Shown here: positions 16,958-25,330 of the stretch, piece by piece
How the letters are laid out: each line of letters starts with the position of its first letter
How positions within the stretch are numbered: position 1 is the stretch's first letter
Origin: Paenibacillus pasadenensis
Lineage (GTDB): Bacteria; Bacillota; Bacilli; Paenibacillales; Paenibacillaceae
Direction: 5' to 3'
Length of the DNA: 64,000 nt
Assembly: GCF_023715725.1 (NCBI RefSeq)
Contig: NZ_JAMBOT010000001.1
Location: forward strand, 868,001 to 932,000
Notes under the pieces: generated by a model
Seen by the model: only the letters and a program-made list of their open reading frames with translations
Databases searched by the model: none
Told to the model about the DNA's origin: nothing
Program-made: the position numbers and the translations under genes

Positions 16958-17096
16958 ACAGCCTTGTATACCAGAATTTCTTTGTTTCCTCTGTAAATTC
17001 CCCGTGATCGAGCCGCTTCAATTCTTTAAAGAGCTTCTGATCTCGTTCATTATTTGGGTCGAAGCTTACAGATTTATTTGCATATTTTTTCGCCAT
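16920..17096 (-). CDS. small ribbon-helix-helix-like protein, first gene of the cassette
   Basis: 58 residues from ATG 17096 (AGAGGTGTAGC just upstream). The start, MAKKYANKSVSFDPNNERDQ, with a short basic beta strand followed by two helices, resembles ParR/Arc-type ribbon-helix-helix DNA-binding proteins. It is the first gene behind a promoter that overlaps a perfect inverted repeat (17119-17135), so autoregulation is a natural guess. It overlaps the polymerase-like gene. Confidence 0.5.
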   Translation of the reverse strand: MAKKYANKSVSFDPNNERDQKLFKELKRLDHGEFTEETKKFWYTRLFGGAERDSKNAE

Positions 17097-17118
17097 TGCT
17101 ACACCTCTCACTCAATAA

Positions 17119-17155
17119 TGATACGAATAGTATCACAGAAAGATGATTTACGCAA
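17119..17155 (-). promoter_or_regulatory. promoter with palindromic operator for the polymerase-like moron
   Basis: Minus strand: -35 TTGCGT (17155-17150), 17-base spacer, -10 TACTAT (17132-17127). A perfect inverted repeat, TGATAC-GAATA-GTATCA (17119-17135), covers the -10. An internal promoter here, followed by a terminator at 15296-15324, makes the three genes an independent unit. Confidence 0.65.
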
Positions 17156-17168
17156 TTGCTTAAATTAA

Positions 17169-18587
17169 TTAGGGTGCGCTTCCGTCTGATCGCCTCCAAA
17201 GAGAACCATTCGTCCAAAGAGGGACATTCAGGTCTGTATCATAAATCATTGATCCAACGGGGAGTGTAGTGGGGCCTGGACGGCTACCCGAAGCATAACT
17301 CGCTGTCGGTTGTGTAATTGCAATCCATCCCGTGTTCCCACTCCCGGAGTATTTGATATAGAGGCTATTTGCTGCCCCTCCGTCACTCCTCATAAATATG
17401 CTACCCTGCGGTGCCGTCAAGACACCTTCTGGAAAGCCACTACCGCAATAGATACCCGGACCAACATTCTGCGGCCGTACGACACCGGTACTCGTCACTC
17501 GAAGCGCATTCAAAAATGCATGGTTCACGCCGTTCTCGATAATCGTTGTCGCATAGCCAGTGAACTTCTGCGGGCCGACCAGCCAACCGACGTCACCGCT
17601 GCCCATGCTGATAGCCACGTTCCCCGGCAGGCTCCGTCCATCGAACTCGCAGCCAATAATCGTAACACGCTTCGCATTATTGGAGAGTATCCCATTCTGG
17701 TTATTGATGAAGAATGTGTTGTAAAACCCAATGCCTTCGCACTCAAGTCCGCTGCCAAGCTGCATGTCAACGGCCTTTGTACCGCTGTATAATTCGCCAT
17801 CGTGGTTTTCAAAATGATAGTTGTAGAAGCTGGCATTGTAGACGTTCTTGCCAATTCGCAGGCCAGTGTTGTAATTGTTCCCGAACGCGCCGCCGAAGCA
17901 GCTCACGCCGTCAATCAGGTTGCTTGTGCCGATGACATCCATGCCGTATTGGCAGCGCTGCACGATAGTGTTGTAGAGATTGAGCTGCCCGGCATTCCCC
18001 GTCACGGCGTTGACATAAACACCTGTTCCATTACTGATGGCGTTCACCTGAACCGTCTTCAGGTTAATCTGGAAGAAGTCTTCGATGTAAATAGACCGTG
18101 CAGCCATGTTTGGGTACGATCGGACTTTTACATGCTCAAGATCAATGATATACGTGTTGACTAGCTTGATTGCCCCGAATGTATTCGGACCGCCAACAAA
18201 GTCTAGATTACGAATCGTAACATGAGTTTTAGCCTCTACAGCGAAGGCTGGACCTCCCACGATCTTGAAACACCAGTCATTTGAGACGCGATCATAAATG
18301 ATCGTCATGCCGCCGCCCTCTATGGTCTGCCCCGTTTTGAGAATGATGGGTGTCCCAATTTTGTATCCCTTTCCCGGGCCGGGATCAGGAAAACGAATCA
18401 CTCCACCTGGGCCAGCTGCTTCGACCGCCGCCTGAATAGCCCATGCATCATCAGTACCGTCAGATCCATTCGTGGAATTTCCGCGCGCTCCAAACGCTTT
18501 AACATTGGCGACGATGCTACCCCATGTTTGAATGTTTATCAGGGTATTGGGGATGCTTTGCGCCATTAATTCACTCACATTGGACAT
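17169..18587 (-). CDS. tailspike with pectate-lyase-type right-handed beta-helix
   Basis: 472 residues. The N-terminal region carries the Pectate_lyase_3 entry motif (VKAFGARGNSTNGSDGTDDAWAIQAAVEAAG, split over residues 29-59), then coils typical of a right-handed parallel beta-helix up to about residue 370, and a compact C-terminal domain with WIAITQP and a Trp-rich end. Such spikes bind or cleave surface polysaccharide during adsorption. AGGAG precedes ATG 18587. The neighbouring polysaccharide polymerase-like moron may alter the receptor this spike recognises. Confidence 0.8.
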   Translation of the reverse strand: MSNVSELMAQSIPNTLINIQTWGSIVANVKAFGARGNSTNGSDGTDDAWAIQAAVEAAGPGGVIRFPDPGPGKGYKIGTPIILKTGQTIEGGGMTIIYDRVSNDWCFKIVGGPAFAVEAKTHVTIRNLDFVGGPNTFGAIKLVNTYIIDLEHVKVRSYPNMAARSIYIEDFFQINLKTVQVNAISNGTGVYVNAVTGNAGQLNLYNTIVQRCQYGMDVIGTSNLIDGVSCFGGAFGNNYNTGLRIGKNVYNASFYNYHFENHDGELYSGTKAVDMQLGSGLECEGIGFYNTFFINNQNGILSNNAKRVTIIGCEFDGRSLPGNVAISMGSGDVGWLVGPQKFTGYATTIIENGVNHAFLNALRVTSTGVVRPQNVGPGIYCGSGFPEGVLTAPQGSIFMRSDGGAANSLYIKYSGSGNTGWIAITQPTASYASGSRPGPTTLPVGSMIYDTDLNVPLWTNGSLWRRSDGSAP

Positions 18588-18606
18588 CCCACATCACTCC
18601 TCTTCT

Positions 18607-19134
18607 TTATGATCCTTTGCCGCTGATCGTCGCAGTAATCGTCGCCGCCCCGGAACTGATGAGCCGCACATACCGTGCGCCTGTGTCAAACGTAAAATGG
18701 AAATCTCCAGCGCCGGAAAGCGTCTGTTGAAAGGTGGTATTGTAATAGTTCGTTCCATTTGCGCTGACTTGGGCTGTGATCGTCGTAGCGGCACTGGCAT
18801 TGCCGAAGCAGCTTATTGTCTTCTGCGATTGGAAGTCAATCGCATTCGATACGCCACTAGCTGCCACTGCTGAAGCATTCCATGCATTCGCATGTCCGCC
18901 GCTGAACAAAGAACGAATCCAGATTTGGTTTGTACTCGTTCCAATTTCATTCCCTGCACTGTTTCGAAGTGTAACGTTAGAAGGATTCGCTGCCGTTCCA
19001 ACCTCCGCACCACTACTGTTCACGAGCGTCACATTCCCACCTGTCGTTCCTCCGCCCGATGCGAGCACAACGGGGAGTGGGTTGTTCTGTGAAATCGCCT
19101 TTCCATCGGGTGTCATCAAAATATCGTAACTCAT
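18607..19134 (-). CDS. phage structural protein, beta-rich, head or tail accessory
   Basis: 175 residues from ATG 19134, 8 bases after GGGAGG; ATG 19140 is an alternative but lies too close. The N-terminus MSYDILMTPDGKAISQNNPL precedes repeated N-V-T-L-x-N-S units (NVTLVNSSG, NVTLRNSAG) and a Ser/Ala/Thr-rich jelly-roll-like C-terminus. The composition suggests a surface decoration or fibre protein. No family is assigned. Confidence 0.55.
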   Translation of the reverse strand: MSYDILMTPDGKAISQNNPLPVVLASGGGTTGGNVTLVNSSGAEVGTAANPSNVTLRNSAGNEIGTSTNQIWIRSLFSGGHANAWNASAVAASGVSNAIDFQSQKTISCFGNASAATTITAQVSANGTNYYNTTFQQTLSGAGDFHFTFDTGARYVRLISSGAATITATISGKGS

Positions 19135-19154
19135 CTGCATTACCTCCCTGAATA

Positions 19155-19185
19155 CAAAAATAAGGGGCGGCCGAAGCCACCCCTT
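19155..19185 (-). terminator. intrinsic terminator with UUCG tetraloop
   Basis: A 10-bp stem (AAGGGGTGGC with GCCGCCCCTT, one G-U pair) around a TTCG loop, followed by ATTTTTG on the minus strand, right after the gene ending at 19191. Confidence 0.75.
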
Positions 19186-19190
19186 GTGTC

Positions 19191-19586
19191 TTACAGAAAA
19201 TATTCGACGCGCAATGTGCCTGCGCCGGTCGTATTGCTGCCACCGCCTGCAAAGGTCCCAATGAGTATGCCGCTGGTTACACCATTCCACTGCGCAGCCG
19301 TGGCTGTAGGCGCATTGAACGTCGTAGAACCGGCTGCAGCTGGCAATGTGCCGCTTGCGACTAAAGCGTCATTGTCCGCAGCGTATCCGACGTGATAGGT
19401 CGGCGTCGTCCCATTGAACCCGGTTGTCGTGATTAGCGAAATGCTACGGATTTTTGCACCATTGGGGATTGTGAGCAGCGCTTTTCCATTATCATTGAAC
19501 GCGATGGCAGCCTGCTGCACCATGACCGCAGCGCCTTTAATCCCTGCTTTATGTTCGTAGGTGATTTTGTCTTTGAAGTTTGGCAT
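19191..19586 (-). CDS. capsid-associated protein, probable decoration protein
   Basis: 131 residues from ATG 19586 with GGAGGAAAC upstream (the in-frame codons before it are not needed). It is small, beta-rich and free of long helices (MPNFKDKITYEHKAGIKGAAV start; Gly/Thr/Ala-rich end). It sits immediately downstream of the major capsid gene and between two terminators, a place often taken by head fibres or decoration proteins. Confidence 0.55.
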   Translation of the reverse strand: MPNFKDKITYEHKAGIKGAAVMVQQAAIAFNDNGKALLTIPNGAKIRSISLITTTGFNGTTPTYHVGYAADNDALVASGTLPAAAGSTTFNAPTATAAQWNGVTSGILIGTFAGGGSNTTGAGTLRVEYFL

Positions 19587-19604
19587 GCTTAGTTTCCTCC
19601 TTTT

Positions 19605-19632
19605 CAAGAAAATCAGGCGGCCGAAGCCGCCC
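19605..19632 (-). terminator. intrinsic terminator after the capsid gene
   Basis: A GGCGGC-TTCG-GCCGCC hairpin followed by TGATTTTCTT on the minus strand, 6 bases after the capsid stop codon. Confidence 0.6.
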
Positions 19633-19637
19633 GTTCA

Positions 19638-20528
19638 TCAGCCTTGTGAGCCGACCAAGCCTGCCCAGTGGACGTAGCCCACCGCGTACCGAGAGTATCC
19701 GTAATAGAACCAGTCCACCGTCTTCGGCATCTGGTACGAGTCGAAAATAGGCTTGTCCCTCCAGCCCATCATGACGTTGTCAAAGCGCGGATCACGCAGG
19801 AACCACTTGGAGCCGTTGATGTAATCGAACACCTTTGGCGTGATGCCTTCGATGACGTTCTTGGTGTTCGACTGCTCGTAGGCTTGTTTGTCAGACTGAG
19901 TAATCTCTAGTGCCGTGAACTCCAGGTCTGGTCCGACAATAAGGTCTTTTGCGCGGGCCTGAATTTTCAGCCCTGCTTGGTTGACCTGCGCACGCATGAG
20001 TGACTTACCGGCTTTAAGGTTCTCCGGGTTCAGCGCTCCCGTAAGTAGGTTGTCCCCAAAGCTAGAAGAATCCGCCAATGGGTGTGTGTCACTGAAGAGT
20101 GCAACACCGTCGTATCCCGTGTTTGTGAAGCCGTTGTTGTAGACGTTCGCCACGTCGACTTCAACGCGAGTATTGAGTCCGTATCCAAGACCGGCAGCAT
20201 TACCGTTTTTGCCCAGACCTTTCATCACGTTGTACAGATCGTCGCGGACAAGCTCCCACGTCACGGAATAGCCTTGGTCAAAGCGCTTCGCGGTCAGCGT
20301 AGCCGTCGGACCTTGGTTGAATTCCGTTTCGTTGATCGTGTTGCCCTCAGTATTTTCGTCCCACATACCCAGCGCGCCCATGTGTGGGAACGTGTCGTCC
20401 TTCTTCGTCATGTCGTACACTTTGGCGAGCTCTGGATACTGTTTCTCCAAGCCGTCGTACTCATTGAAGAAGACTTTCTTATGGACCGGCGTCAGCAGCT
20501 CGCCAAAATTAGAACGTGTCAGTTTCAT
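19638..20528 (-). CDS. major capsid protein, Mu gpT-like
   Basis: 296 residues. The internal segment YDGVALFSDTHPLADSS and the later ARAKDLIVGPDLEFTALEI are hallmarks of Mu gpT-type major head subunits (HK97 fold), and the length fits. It follows the scaffold and a small head protein, as expected in a head operon. A GGGGGAG site lies about 11 bases upstream of ATG 20528. Confidence 0.8.
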   Translation of the reverse strand: MKLTRSNFGELLTPVHKKVFFNEYDGLEKQYPELAKVYDMTKKDDTFPHMGALGMWDENTEGNTINETEFNQGPTATLTAKRFDQGYSVTWELVRDDLYNVMKGLGKNGNAAGLGYGLNTRVEVDVANVYNNGFTNTGYDGVALFSDTHPLADSSSFGDNLLTGALNPENLKAGKSLMRAQVNQAGLKIQARAKDLIVGPDLEFTALEITQSDKQAYEQSNTKNVIEGITPKVFDYINGSKWFLRDPRFDNVMMGWRDKPIFDSYQMPKTVDWFYYGYSRYAVGYVHWAGLVGSQG

Positions 20529-20553
20529 AGATTATTCACTCCCCCGAGTATGA

Positions 20554-21024
20554 TTAGGCGTTTTCAACGCGCTGTTTGATTTGAACAAAGACGGCGTTAC
20601 GTGGCGTACCACCAATGCCCGGCGACGGTAGCCCTGTTACCTCAAGGAACGCGCCGGTCGTGTCGTCCGGGTTAAGCGTGTAGTTGTTCGATGCGGACAG
20701 ATCATACATCGTGCCAATGTCCGACGCTGTGAACGACGTCTTCGTCCCGCCAGTTTGAAATGGAATCTCGTAAATGCTGTCCGGGTTAACGTCAATTTTG
20801 ACCGTGTCGGCCGCCGTCACCGTGCCTCCGGTTGTTTTATCCTCTGCCGCAATGCCCCAGATGATATTTCCAGACGGACCAGCTGCCGCCACCGAAGCTT
20901 TACCGCTCGACTTGATGACGATGGAGCCCTTCTGAATTGTCTGGTTGATGTTGACCGGCACGTCACGGTAAATCGGCTGTGTGCCGTTGTTCGTTCCATG
21001 AAAAACCATTTTGCGTCCTGCCAT
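20554..21024 (-). CDS. small head protein (decoration/stabilising type)
   Basis: 156 residues, beta-rich (MAGRKMVFHGTNNGTQPIYRD start; GNIIWGIAAEDKTTGGTVTAADTVKID in the middle). Proteins with this arrangement between scaffold and capsid genes stabilise the head. A strong AGGAGGAG lies upstream. The role rests on position. Confidence 0.55.
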   Translation of the reverse strand: MAGRKMVFHGTNNGTQPIYRDVPVNINQTIQKGSIVIKSSGKASVAAAGPSGNIIWGIAAEDKTTGGTVTAADTVKIDVNPDSIYEIPFQTGGTKTSFTASDIGTMYDLSASNNYTLNPDDTTGAFLEVTGLPSPGIGGTPRNAVFVQIKQRVENA

Positions 21025-21036
21025 GTTTTTCTCCTC

Positions 21037-21924
21037 CTAGCGCTTTCTGAATTTGGCGTACTCTTCCGGCGTCATACCCGCAGCCTTCGCCACAGCCTTT
21101 TCCGCAGCGGATAATTGAATGCGAGACTTCGCCGCGGGCGAAGCAGACTTGCCCGTCGGAGATGTGCTGACGGACTTCTGCGCTTTGCGCTCTTTGCTTG
21201 CCTTCACCTTTGCCTCAATCTCGGCCTCGCGCTCTTTCATGCGTTGCCTGCCGCGCTGTGCCATGTACACGGATTCCAGCGTCTGCCCGGTGCGCTCGGC
21301 AATACCTTCGAACTCTTCGCGGTACTGCTCGATGTCCGCAAAAAACGGATCAGCCTTGAGGCGTTGCGCCTCTCCGTCGTACTTGTAGCCCTTGAGCTGC
21401 TGCTGCATCTCGGCAATCTGGCGCTGACCAAGAGCCATGCTGTGCGCGATGTGCTCCGGCACACCTTGTTGGATGAGGTTCTGCGCATGCAAGGCATCCA
21501 TGCGCTTATTCATCTCCTCAAAATCTTTGACGCCTGTCTGTTCCATGAGCCTGCGGGCAATGCCGGCTTCTTTCTCCAACTCTTTCATGCGGGCTTGCCA
21601 TTTGCGGCGCTCAGCGATTACGGCGCGCCCCGTAGTGTCCGGGCCCTTCTTGCCCCCTGTGGTGTCGGCTTCTTCACCCTCATCCTCGACTTCATCGGAG
21701 GATTCATCCGCTTCGCCCTCGGAATCGTCTTGTTCCTCTTCATCCTCCGTTTCTTCCTGCTCGTCCGATTCCTCGCCGTCGCTGTCATCTTCACCGTCTT
21801 CGAGCAAATCAGCGTAAGGGTCTTCGACTTCTCCCTCATCCTCGCTGTCGTCAATCTCAAATTCCGGGTCTGTATCGTCGGCAAAGAGCTGCAGGTTCAT
21901 TGGGTAAGCCAAACGTTTTGTCAT
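21037..21924 (-). CDS. capsid scaffolding protein
   Basis: 295 residues from ATG 21924, 6 bases after GGAGGA; an ATG one codon earlier is also possible. Residues about 20-95 are extremely acidic (Asp/Glu runs), followed by a long helical middle and a basic C-terminus (AAGMTPEEYAKFRKR). Acidic N-terminus, coiled-coil core and basic C-terminus form the usual plan of phage scaffolds, which fill the procapsid and leave before DNA packaging. It lies between the portal group and the capsid gene. Confidence 0.75.
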   Translation of the reverse strand: MTKRLAYPMNLQLFADDTDPEFEIDDSEDEGEVEDPYADLLEDGEDDSDGEESDEQEETEDEEEQDDSEGEADESSDEVEDEGEEADTTGGKKGPDTTGRAVIAERRKWQARMKELEKEAGIARRLMEQTGVKDFEEMNKRMDALHAQNLIQQGVPEHIAHSMALGQRQIAEMQQQLKGYKYDGEAQRLKADPFFADIEQYREEFEGIAERTGQTLESVYMAQRGRQRMKEREAEIEAKVKASKERKAQKSVSTSPTGKSASPAAKSRIQLSAAEKAVAKAAGMTPEEYAKFRKR

Positions 21925-22020
21925 CATTGGTCCTCCGCGCTTTACGCCCGCATGGCGATGAGTTAGCGCACGTCCCGGTGTGCGGCGCCGGTTATTTGGG
22001 CGGCGTTGTCTCGCCGAGCA

Positions 22021-22046
22021 AAGAAAAAGGAGCCCGTTAGGACTCC
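22021..22046 (-). terminator. terminator-like hairpin before the scaffold gene
   Basis: GGAGTCC pairs with GGGCTCC (one G-U) on the minus strand and is followed by TTTTTCTTTG. It overlaps the stop codon of the gene ending at 22037. Confidence 0.5.
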
Positions 22047-22381
22047 GCAGGATCTTTCTTACCGCCGGAAGCTTTGACTTCACGGCGACTTTGTTTTTTC
22101 GGCTGACTTTCAAGTGCAGTCAAGTCCGACTCGGTGAAATCGACTTCATCACGTGAACTAATCGTCATGACCTTGTGCTGCTGCTGGCGCGTGTTAATCC
22201 ATAAGTAGTAAGGCTTCCCACAATCAGGGCAATCGGCGGCGCTGAACCACTGGACGTTTCCGCCATAAAGGTTCACGTCGTGCATGCCAAAAACTTGCTG
22301 TTGGTTGAGCAGCGGCGCTTTGATGTCGTTCACGCCGAATACGTGATCGCAGCAAACGCGGGTGTTGAAATGCTTGGGCAT
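22037..22381 (-). CDS. phage protein with zinc-ribbon-like cysteines
   Basis: 114 residues from ATG 22381 (AAAGGAG upstream). It has paired cysteines, RVCCDH near the start and CPDCGKPYYLW in the middle, which may bind zinc, and a Lys/Ser-rich end. Unknown function; it is part of the head gene cluster between portal and scaffold. Confidence 0.55.
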   Translation of the reverse strand: MPKHFNTRVCCDHVFGVNDIKAPLLNQQQVFGMHDVNLYGGNVQWFSAADCPDCGKPYYLWINTRQQQHKVMTISSRDEVDFTESDLTALESQPKKQSRREVKASGGKKDPAES

Positions 22382-22394
22382 GGGGATGCTCCTT

Positions 22395-22646
22395 TCAAAC
22401 GTATTCAATAAGTTTGTCGATATTGGCTTCAACCATGGCGTACATAACATCAGCTTGAGCATGGCCGATAAGCTCACAACGCTGTCCGAAGTCGGCATTT
22501 GCCCAAGAGGTTGCCACAGTTCCATCAGGACAATGGGATGCAAAAATAAAATCGGTCACTTCCCCGTCTTTCGCTCTTTCAAGTAAAAACTCAATCGCCT
22601 CAATCACGCTGTCCTGTGGCGTTTTAATTCGAACAATTCTAGCCAT
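22395..22646 (-). CDS. small conserved-type phage protein
   Basis: 83 residues, start ATG 22646 with GGGGTGA. The pattern (AIEFLLERAKDGEVTDFIFASHCPDGTVATSW...MVEANIDKLIEY) resembles small phage proteins of unknown function that often accompany structural genes. Confidence 0.5.
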   Translation of the reverse strand: MARIVRIKTPQDSVIEAIEFLLERAKDGEVTDFIFASHCPDGTVATSWANADFGQRCELIGHAQADVMYAMVEANIDKLIEYV

Positions 22647-22658
22647 CGCTTTTCACCC

Positions 22659-22892
22659 CTATCGATAGAGCCCTTGTTGCACATATTCTTTCATTAAATG
22701 CGTTGCTCGGCCGCTCCAACCACAAGCTGGGCAGCGAGCCTTTCGATTCTCCGTCCATCCGATGTCACGAAGCGCAATCCGCTCACAACGCGGACAGACC
22801 GGATGCTCTGTATACGGCTTCTTCCCGCCAATCCAAGGATGCGAAGTGGCGTGTTGCTGCCATCGCTTCGGGTCCATCTGGCTGAATAGCAT
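22659..22892 (-). CDS. small zinc-ribbon phage protein
   Basis: 77 residues with two CxxC pairs (HPVCPRCERI and ARCPACGWSG) forming a likely zinc ribbon. Its ATG overlaps the portal stop codon (TAATG), so it is translated with the portal gene. Function unknown. Confidence 0.6.
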   Translation of the reverse strand: MLFSQMDPKRWQQHATSHPWIGGKKPYTEHPVCPRCERIALRDIGWTENRKARCPACGWSGRATHLMKEYVQQGLYR

Positions 22893-24871
22893 TATGCTCC
22901 ACCTCCCGGCATTGGTTGTCCGCCTGCGGAGAGTCCTTGCACTAGCGGGTTCTGCGGCGGCCCGCCCGGTCCTGGCATGCCAGGCATCTGCGGCGGCATC
23001 GGCGGAGCTGGCGGCTCCTCGTTAACTGGAAGCCCAAGGTACTCCTTCGCCAGTTTTCGGCCCTCTGGCTGCGTGATGAGACCATTTGCCATGGCGTCCT
23101 TAATCAAAGACCACATGAATGCTTTGTTGCTCGGCAGCCCTGCTCCCATCGTTACCTTGATATCCAGCGCGATACGCTGCGTAAGTCCTTCTGGATGTGG
23201 GAGAAATTCCGGCATTGACTCCGCTGTAGGAAATTGTTCCATGAAGCCCATCTGCCGCTCCGGCGTCGTCGGCACAAGCGTCGGAATCTGCTTCATTGCA
23301 CTTGGATTAATGGCCCGGAACGTATCCTCGCCATTCTCCGTAATGCGGAAAATCTCCGTCTCGGTGTAATTCTCCATCATTAAGATGAGGCAGTATTCCA
23401 TGACCTCGCCTAGCGTTTCCTCCAGCAGAGACTTGTCATGGCTGATATTCTGGGTTCCAGCCTGCTGCAGCCCAAGACTTTCGGTCGCCGTATCGACGCC
23501 ACTTTGCTTCACACCGTTCATCTGATCGGACCACCGGCTAACGACGGTCCGCTCATACTGAAGCTTCTGTGTCCGGTAGTTAATGATATAAGTAGGCATG
23601 CCTGGCGGCTGAATCCATTCCAAACCACCTGTACCCTGGTCGCTCGGAATAACCAAGCCCGGCTCGTTGGTCAGTTTGTCAGGATCAATGCCGGAATTGG
23701 TGTCCAAGACGCGCTGCGGATTACCGGTTAAGCGGGCATTAATGCGGATAGCGTCCTCCACATCATTGATAGCGTCCTGCTCCGGGATAAGCAGCTCCGC
23801 TGTCGCCTTGCCCCAAACGGTTCCTTCCCGGTACATATCCGGCGTCATAAAGTAAGGGAAGCGGTTATCGTCCTCACAAATCGGAACACCGTCGGAGAGC
23901 GTATCGCGGAAGATTAGGCCGCATGCGCTCATCTCAATGAGGCGAAGCACTTTCTTTTTGTTGCGATACTGCGTCGGCCTATCCGGTTGTGGGTCGTCGG
24001 ACGCTTCGTCCTCATCGATCCCGCCATCCTGCATAGCAGCTGCGGTGTCGAAGTCTTCCTCCGTCGCCTGTTCCTCCATGGCGTCATCATCATCCACCCA
24101 GGCATGCGTCCAGACCAGCCAGTGCATGTATTGTCCGTCCTCGTCCGCAGCAGCGAAGGGCTCCGCCGTGTCGTCGCCAAATCCGCCATCGTCCACTTCG
24201 TTTGGATAGTAGCCTGGCTTGATGGCGTCAGCAAAGTCATCGCCGTACAGTTCGCGGGCAGACTCCACGCTGCGCGGAATGCGCTCGATGATATACCGGC
24301 CCTCTTGGATTTTGTAGATGTCCTTGACCGTCGGATCAACGAATACGTCTCCGGGATTAACCGGTTCGATGCGCGGCAGGCCAAACCCGTCGAGCGCCTC
24401 GTAATCAAAGAGAACGCGGAATACACCGGTACCAAACTTCTTGCGGCGCCGTTCGTGGACGTCGATCTTGCGGCGCATCCGGTTCTGGTCAATGCACCAC
24501 TCCATGAGCGCGACAGCCTTGCCTCTGAACGCTAAGTCGCTCGGCCCGCGCGGCTTTGCCTCGACGGCAAGGTTCTGCTCAACGAGATACGCGACCATTC
24601 CCTCAACGGTTGAGTTTACAATGTTTGTGTTCGAAGCGGGATCAAAGTCGCTATCCGGTGGATGCTGGTCTCCTTCCCAGTACAACTCCGCTGCCTCCAT
24701 CTTGTCGTAGATGCCGCGGTCATCCTTATCCTCGTATGCGTCCCGATACCATTCCTGAATCTTGCCGGCCAGCTGCACGGCGTCGTCGGTCATCAGGTCG
24801 GCGCGGTCCACGAAGTCGTCTCGTTCCTTTGCAAACGTGGTGTCAATCTTCAGCTTGCTTTGTTTCGCCAC
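22892..24871 (-). CDS. portal protein (P22/podovirus type)
   Basis: 659 residues from GTG 24871, chosen because AAGGAGGTGA lies right before it and the upstream in-frame codons fall in a terminator hairpin. The protein has the portal core: AELYWEGDQHPPDSDFDPASNTNIVNSTVEG, a helical clip and wing region, and a long C-terminal stem ending in a Pro/Gly/Met-rich tail. An acidic insertion (Asp/Glu-rich, about residues 230-290) is present. Portals form the dodecameric DNA gate at one capsid vertex. Confidence 0.8.
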   Translation of the reverse strand: MAKQSKLKIDTTFAKERDDFVDRADLMTDDAVQLAGKIQEWYRDAYEDKDDRGIYDKMEAAELYWEGDQHPPDSDFDPASNTNIVNSTVEGMVAYLVEQNLAVEAKPRGPSDLAFRGKAVALMEWCIDQNRMRRKIDVHERRRKKFGTGVFRVLFDYEALDGFGLPRIEPVNPGDVFVDPTVKDIYKIQEGRYIIERIPRSVESARELYGDDFADAIKPGYYPNEVDDGGFGDDTAEPFAAADEDGQYMHWLVWTHAWVDDDDAMEEQATEEDFDTAAAMQDGGIDEDEASDDPQPDRPTQYRNKKKVLRLIEMSACGLIFRDTLSDGVPICEDDNRFPYFMTPDMYREGTVWGKATAELLIPEQDAINDVEDAIRINARLTGNPQRVLDTNSGIDPDKLTNEPGLVIPSDQGTGGLEWIQPPGMPTYIINYRTQKLQYERTVVSRWSDQMNGVKQSGVDTATESLGLQQAGTQNISHDKSLLEETLGEVMEYCLILMMENYTETEIFRITENGEDTFRAINPSAMKQIPTLVPTTPERQMGFMEQFPTAESMPEFLPHPEGLTQRIALDIKVTMGAGLPSNKAFMWSLIKDAMANGLITQPEGRKLAKEYLGLPVNEEPPAPPMPPQMPGMPGPGGPPQNPLVQGLSAGGQPMPGGGA

Positions 24872-24892
24872 AGGGTCACCTCCTTCTTTGGG

Positions 24893-24926
24893 AATAGAAA
24901 AAGAGCCGGATTTCTCCGACTCTTTC
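24893..24926 (-). terminator. intrinsic terminator between the 125-residue gene and the portal
   Basis: A 10-bp stem, AAGAGTCGGA with TCCGGCTCTT on the minus strand (one G-U), GAAA in the loop and TTTTTC after it. It follows the stop codon at 24925 and precedes the portal ribosome site. Confidence 0.7.
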
Positions 24927-25302
24927 AACCGTGCTGTTTAAAATGTGAGCCAAGCTCGGCGGACAACCGCCTGATATGGTCCGCTACCTCTCCCCGCATG
25001 ACATCTTTGGATATGCCGAACGTCTTTTCAATGCCATTCCTATATGCTTTGAAATGAGGCACGCCATCAACTTCGGCTATTCTCGTCACTCGGATACGAA
25101 GCTGGCTAAGCCCTCGACGCGAATCATAGAGCTCCTGTTTAGCTTGCTGCAGTAAGGTCCATCCCATCATGGCGTACATGCGTCTAAGCACATTCTTGCC
25201 ATTTTGTAATTCTGCCACATTGCTGTCGATTAACTCAACTACATAGGGCAAGGTAATGCTTGCGCGGATAATCGCCATTTCATCGGTCGTAAATGACATC
25301 AT
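24925..25302 (-). CDS. unknown 125-residue phage protein in its own SOS-type transcription unit
   Basis: Start at ATG 25302 or 25299 (GGAGGGG upstream). Mostly helical, with no recognised domain: TLPYVVELIDSNVAELQNGK, then a basic stretch (RRGLSQLRIRVTRI) and a charged C-terminus. It is isolated by a promoter holding a LexA-type box (25331-25359) on one side and a terminator (24893-24926) on the other. That is unusual for a gene inside a head operon and suggests a function needed at induction. Confidence 0.6.
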   Translation of the reverse strand: MMSFTTDEMAIIRASITLPYVVELIDSNVAELQNGKNVLRRMYAMMGWTLLQQAKQELYDSRRGLSQLRIRVTRIAEVDGVPHFKAYRNGIEKTFGISKDVMRGEVADHIRRLSAELGSHFKQHG

Positions 25303-25330
25303 AACCCCTCCGAACAGATCGTATGTTCTT

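Noticed and set aside
21115..21966. 283-codon plus-strand frame opposite the scaffold gene
   Set aside because: Leu/Phe-rich shadow of the Glu/Asp-rich scaffold; no start signal.
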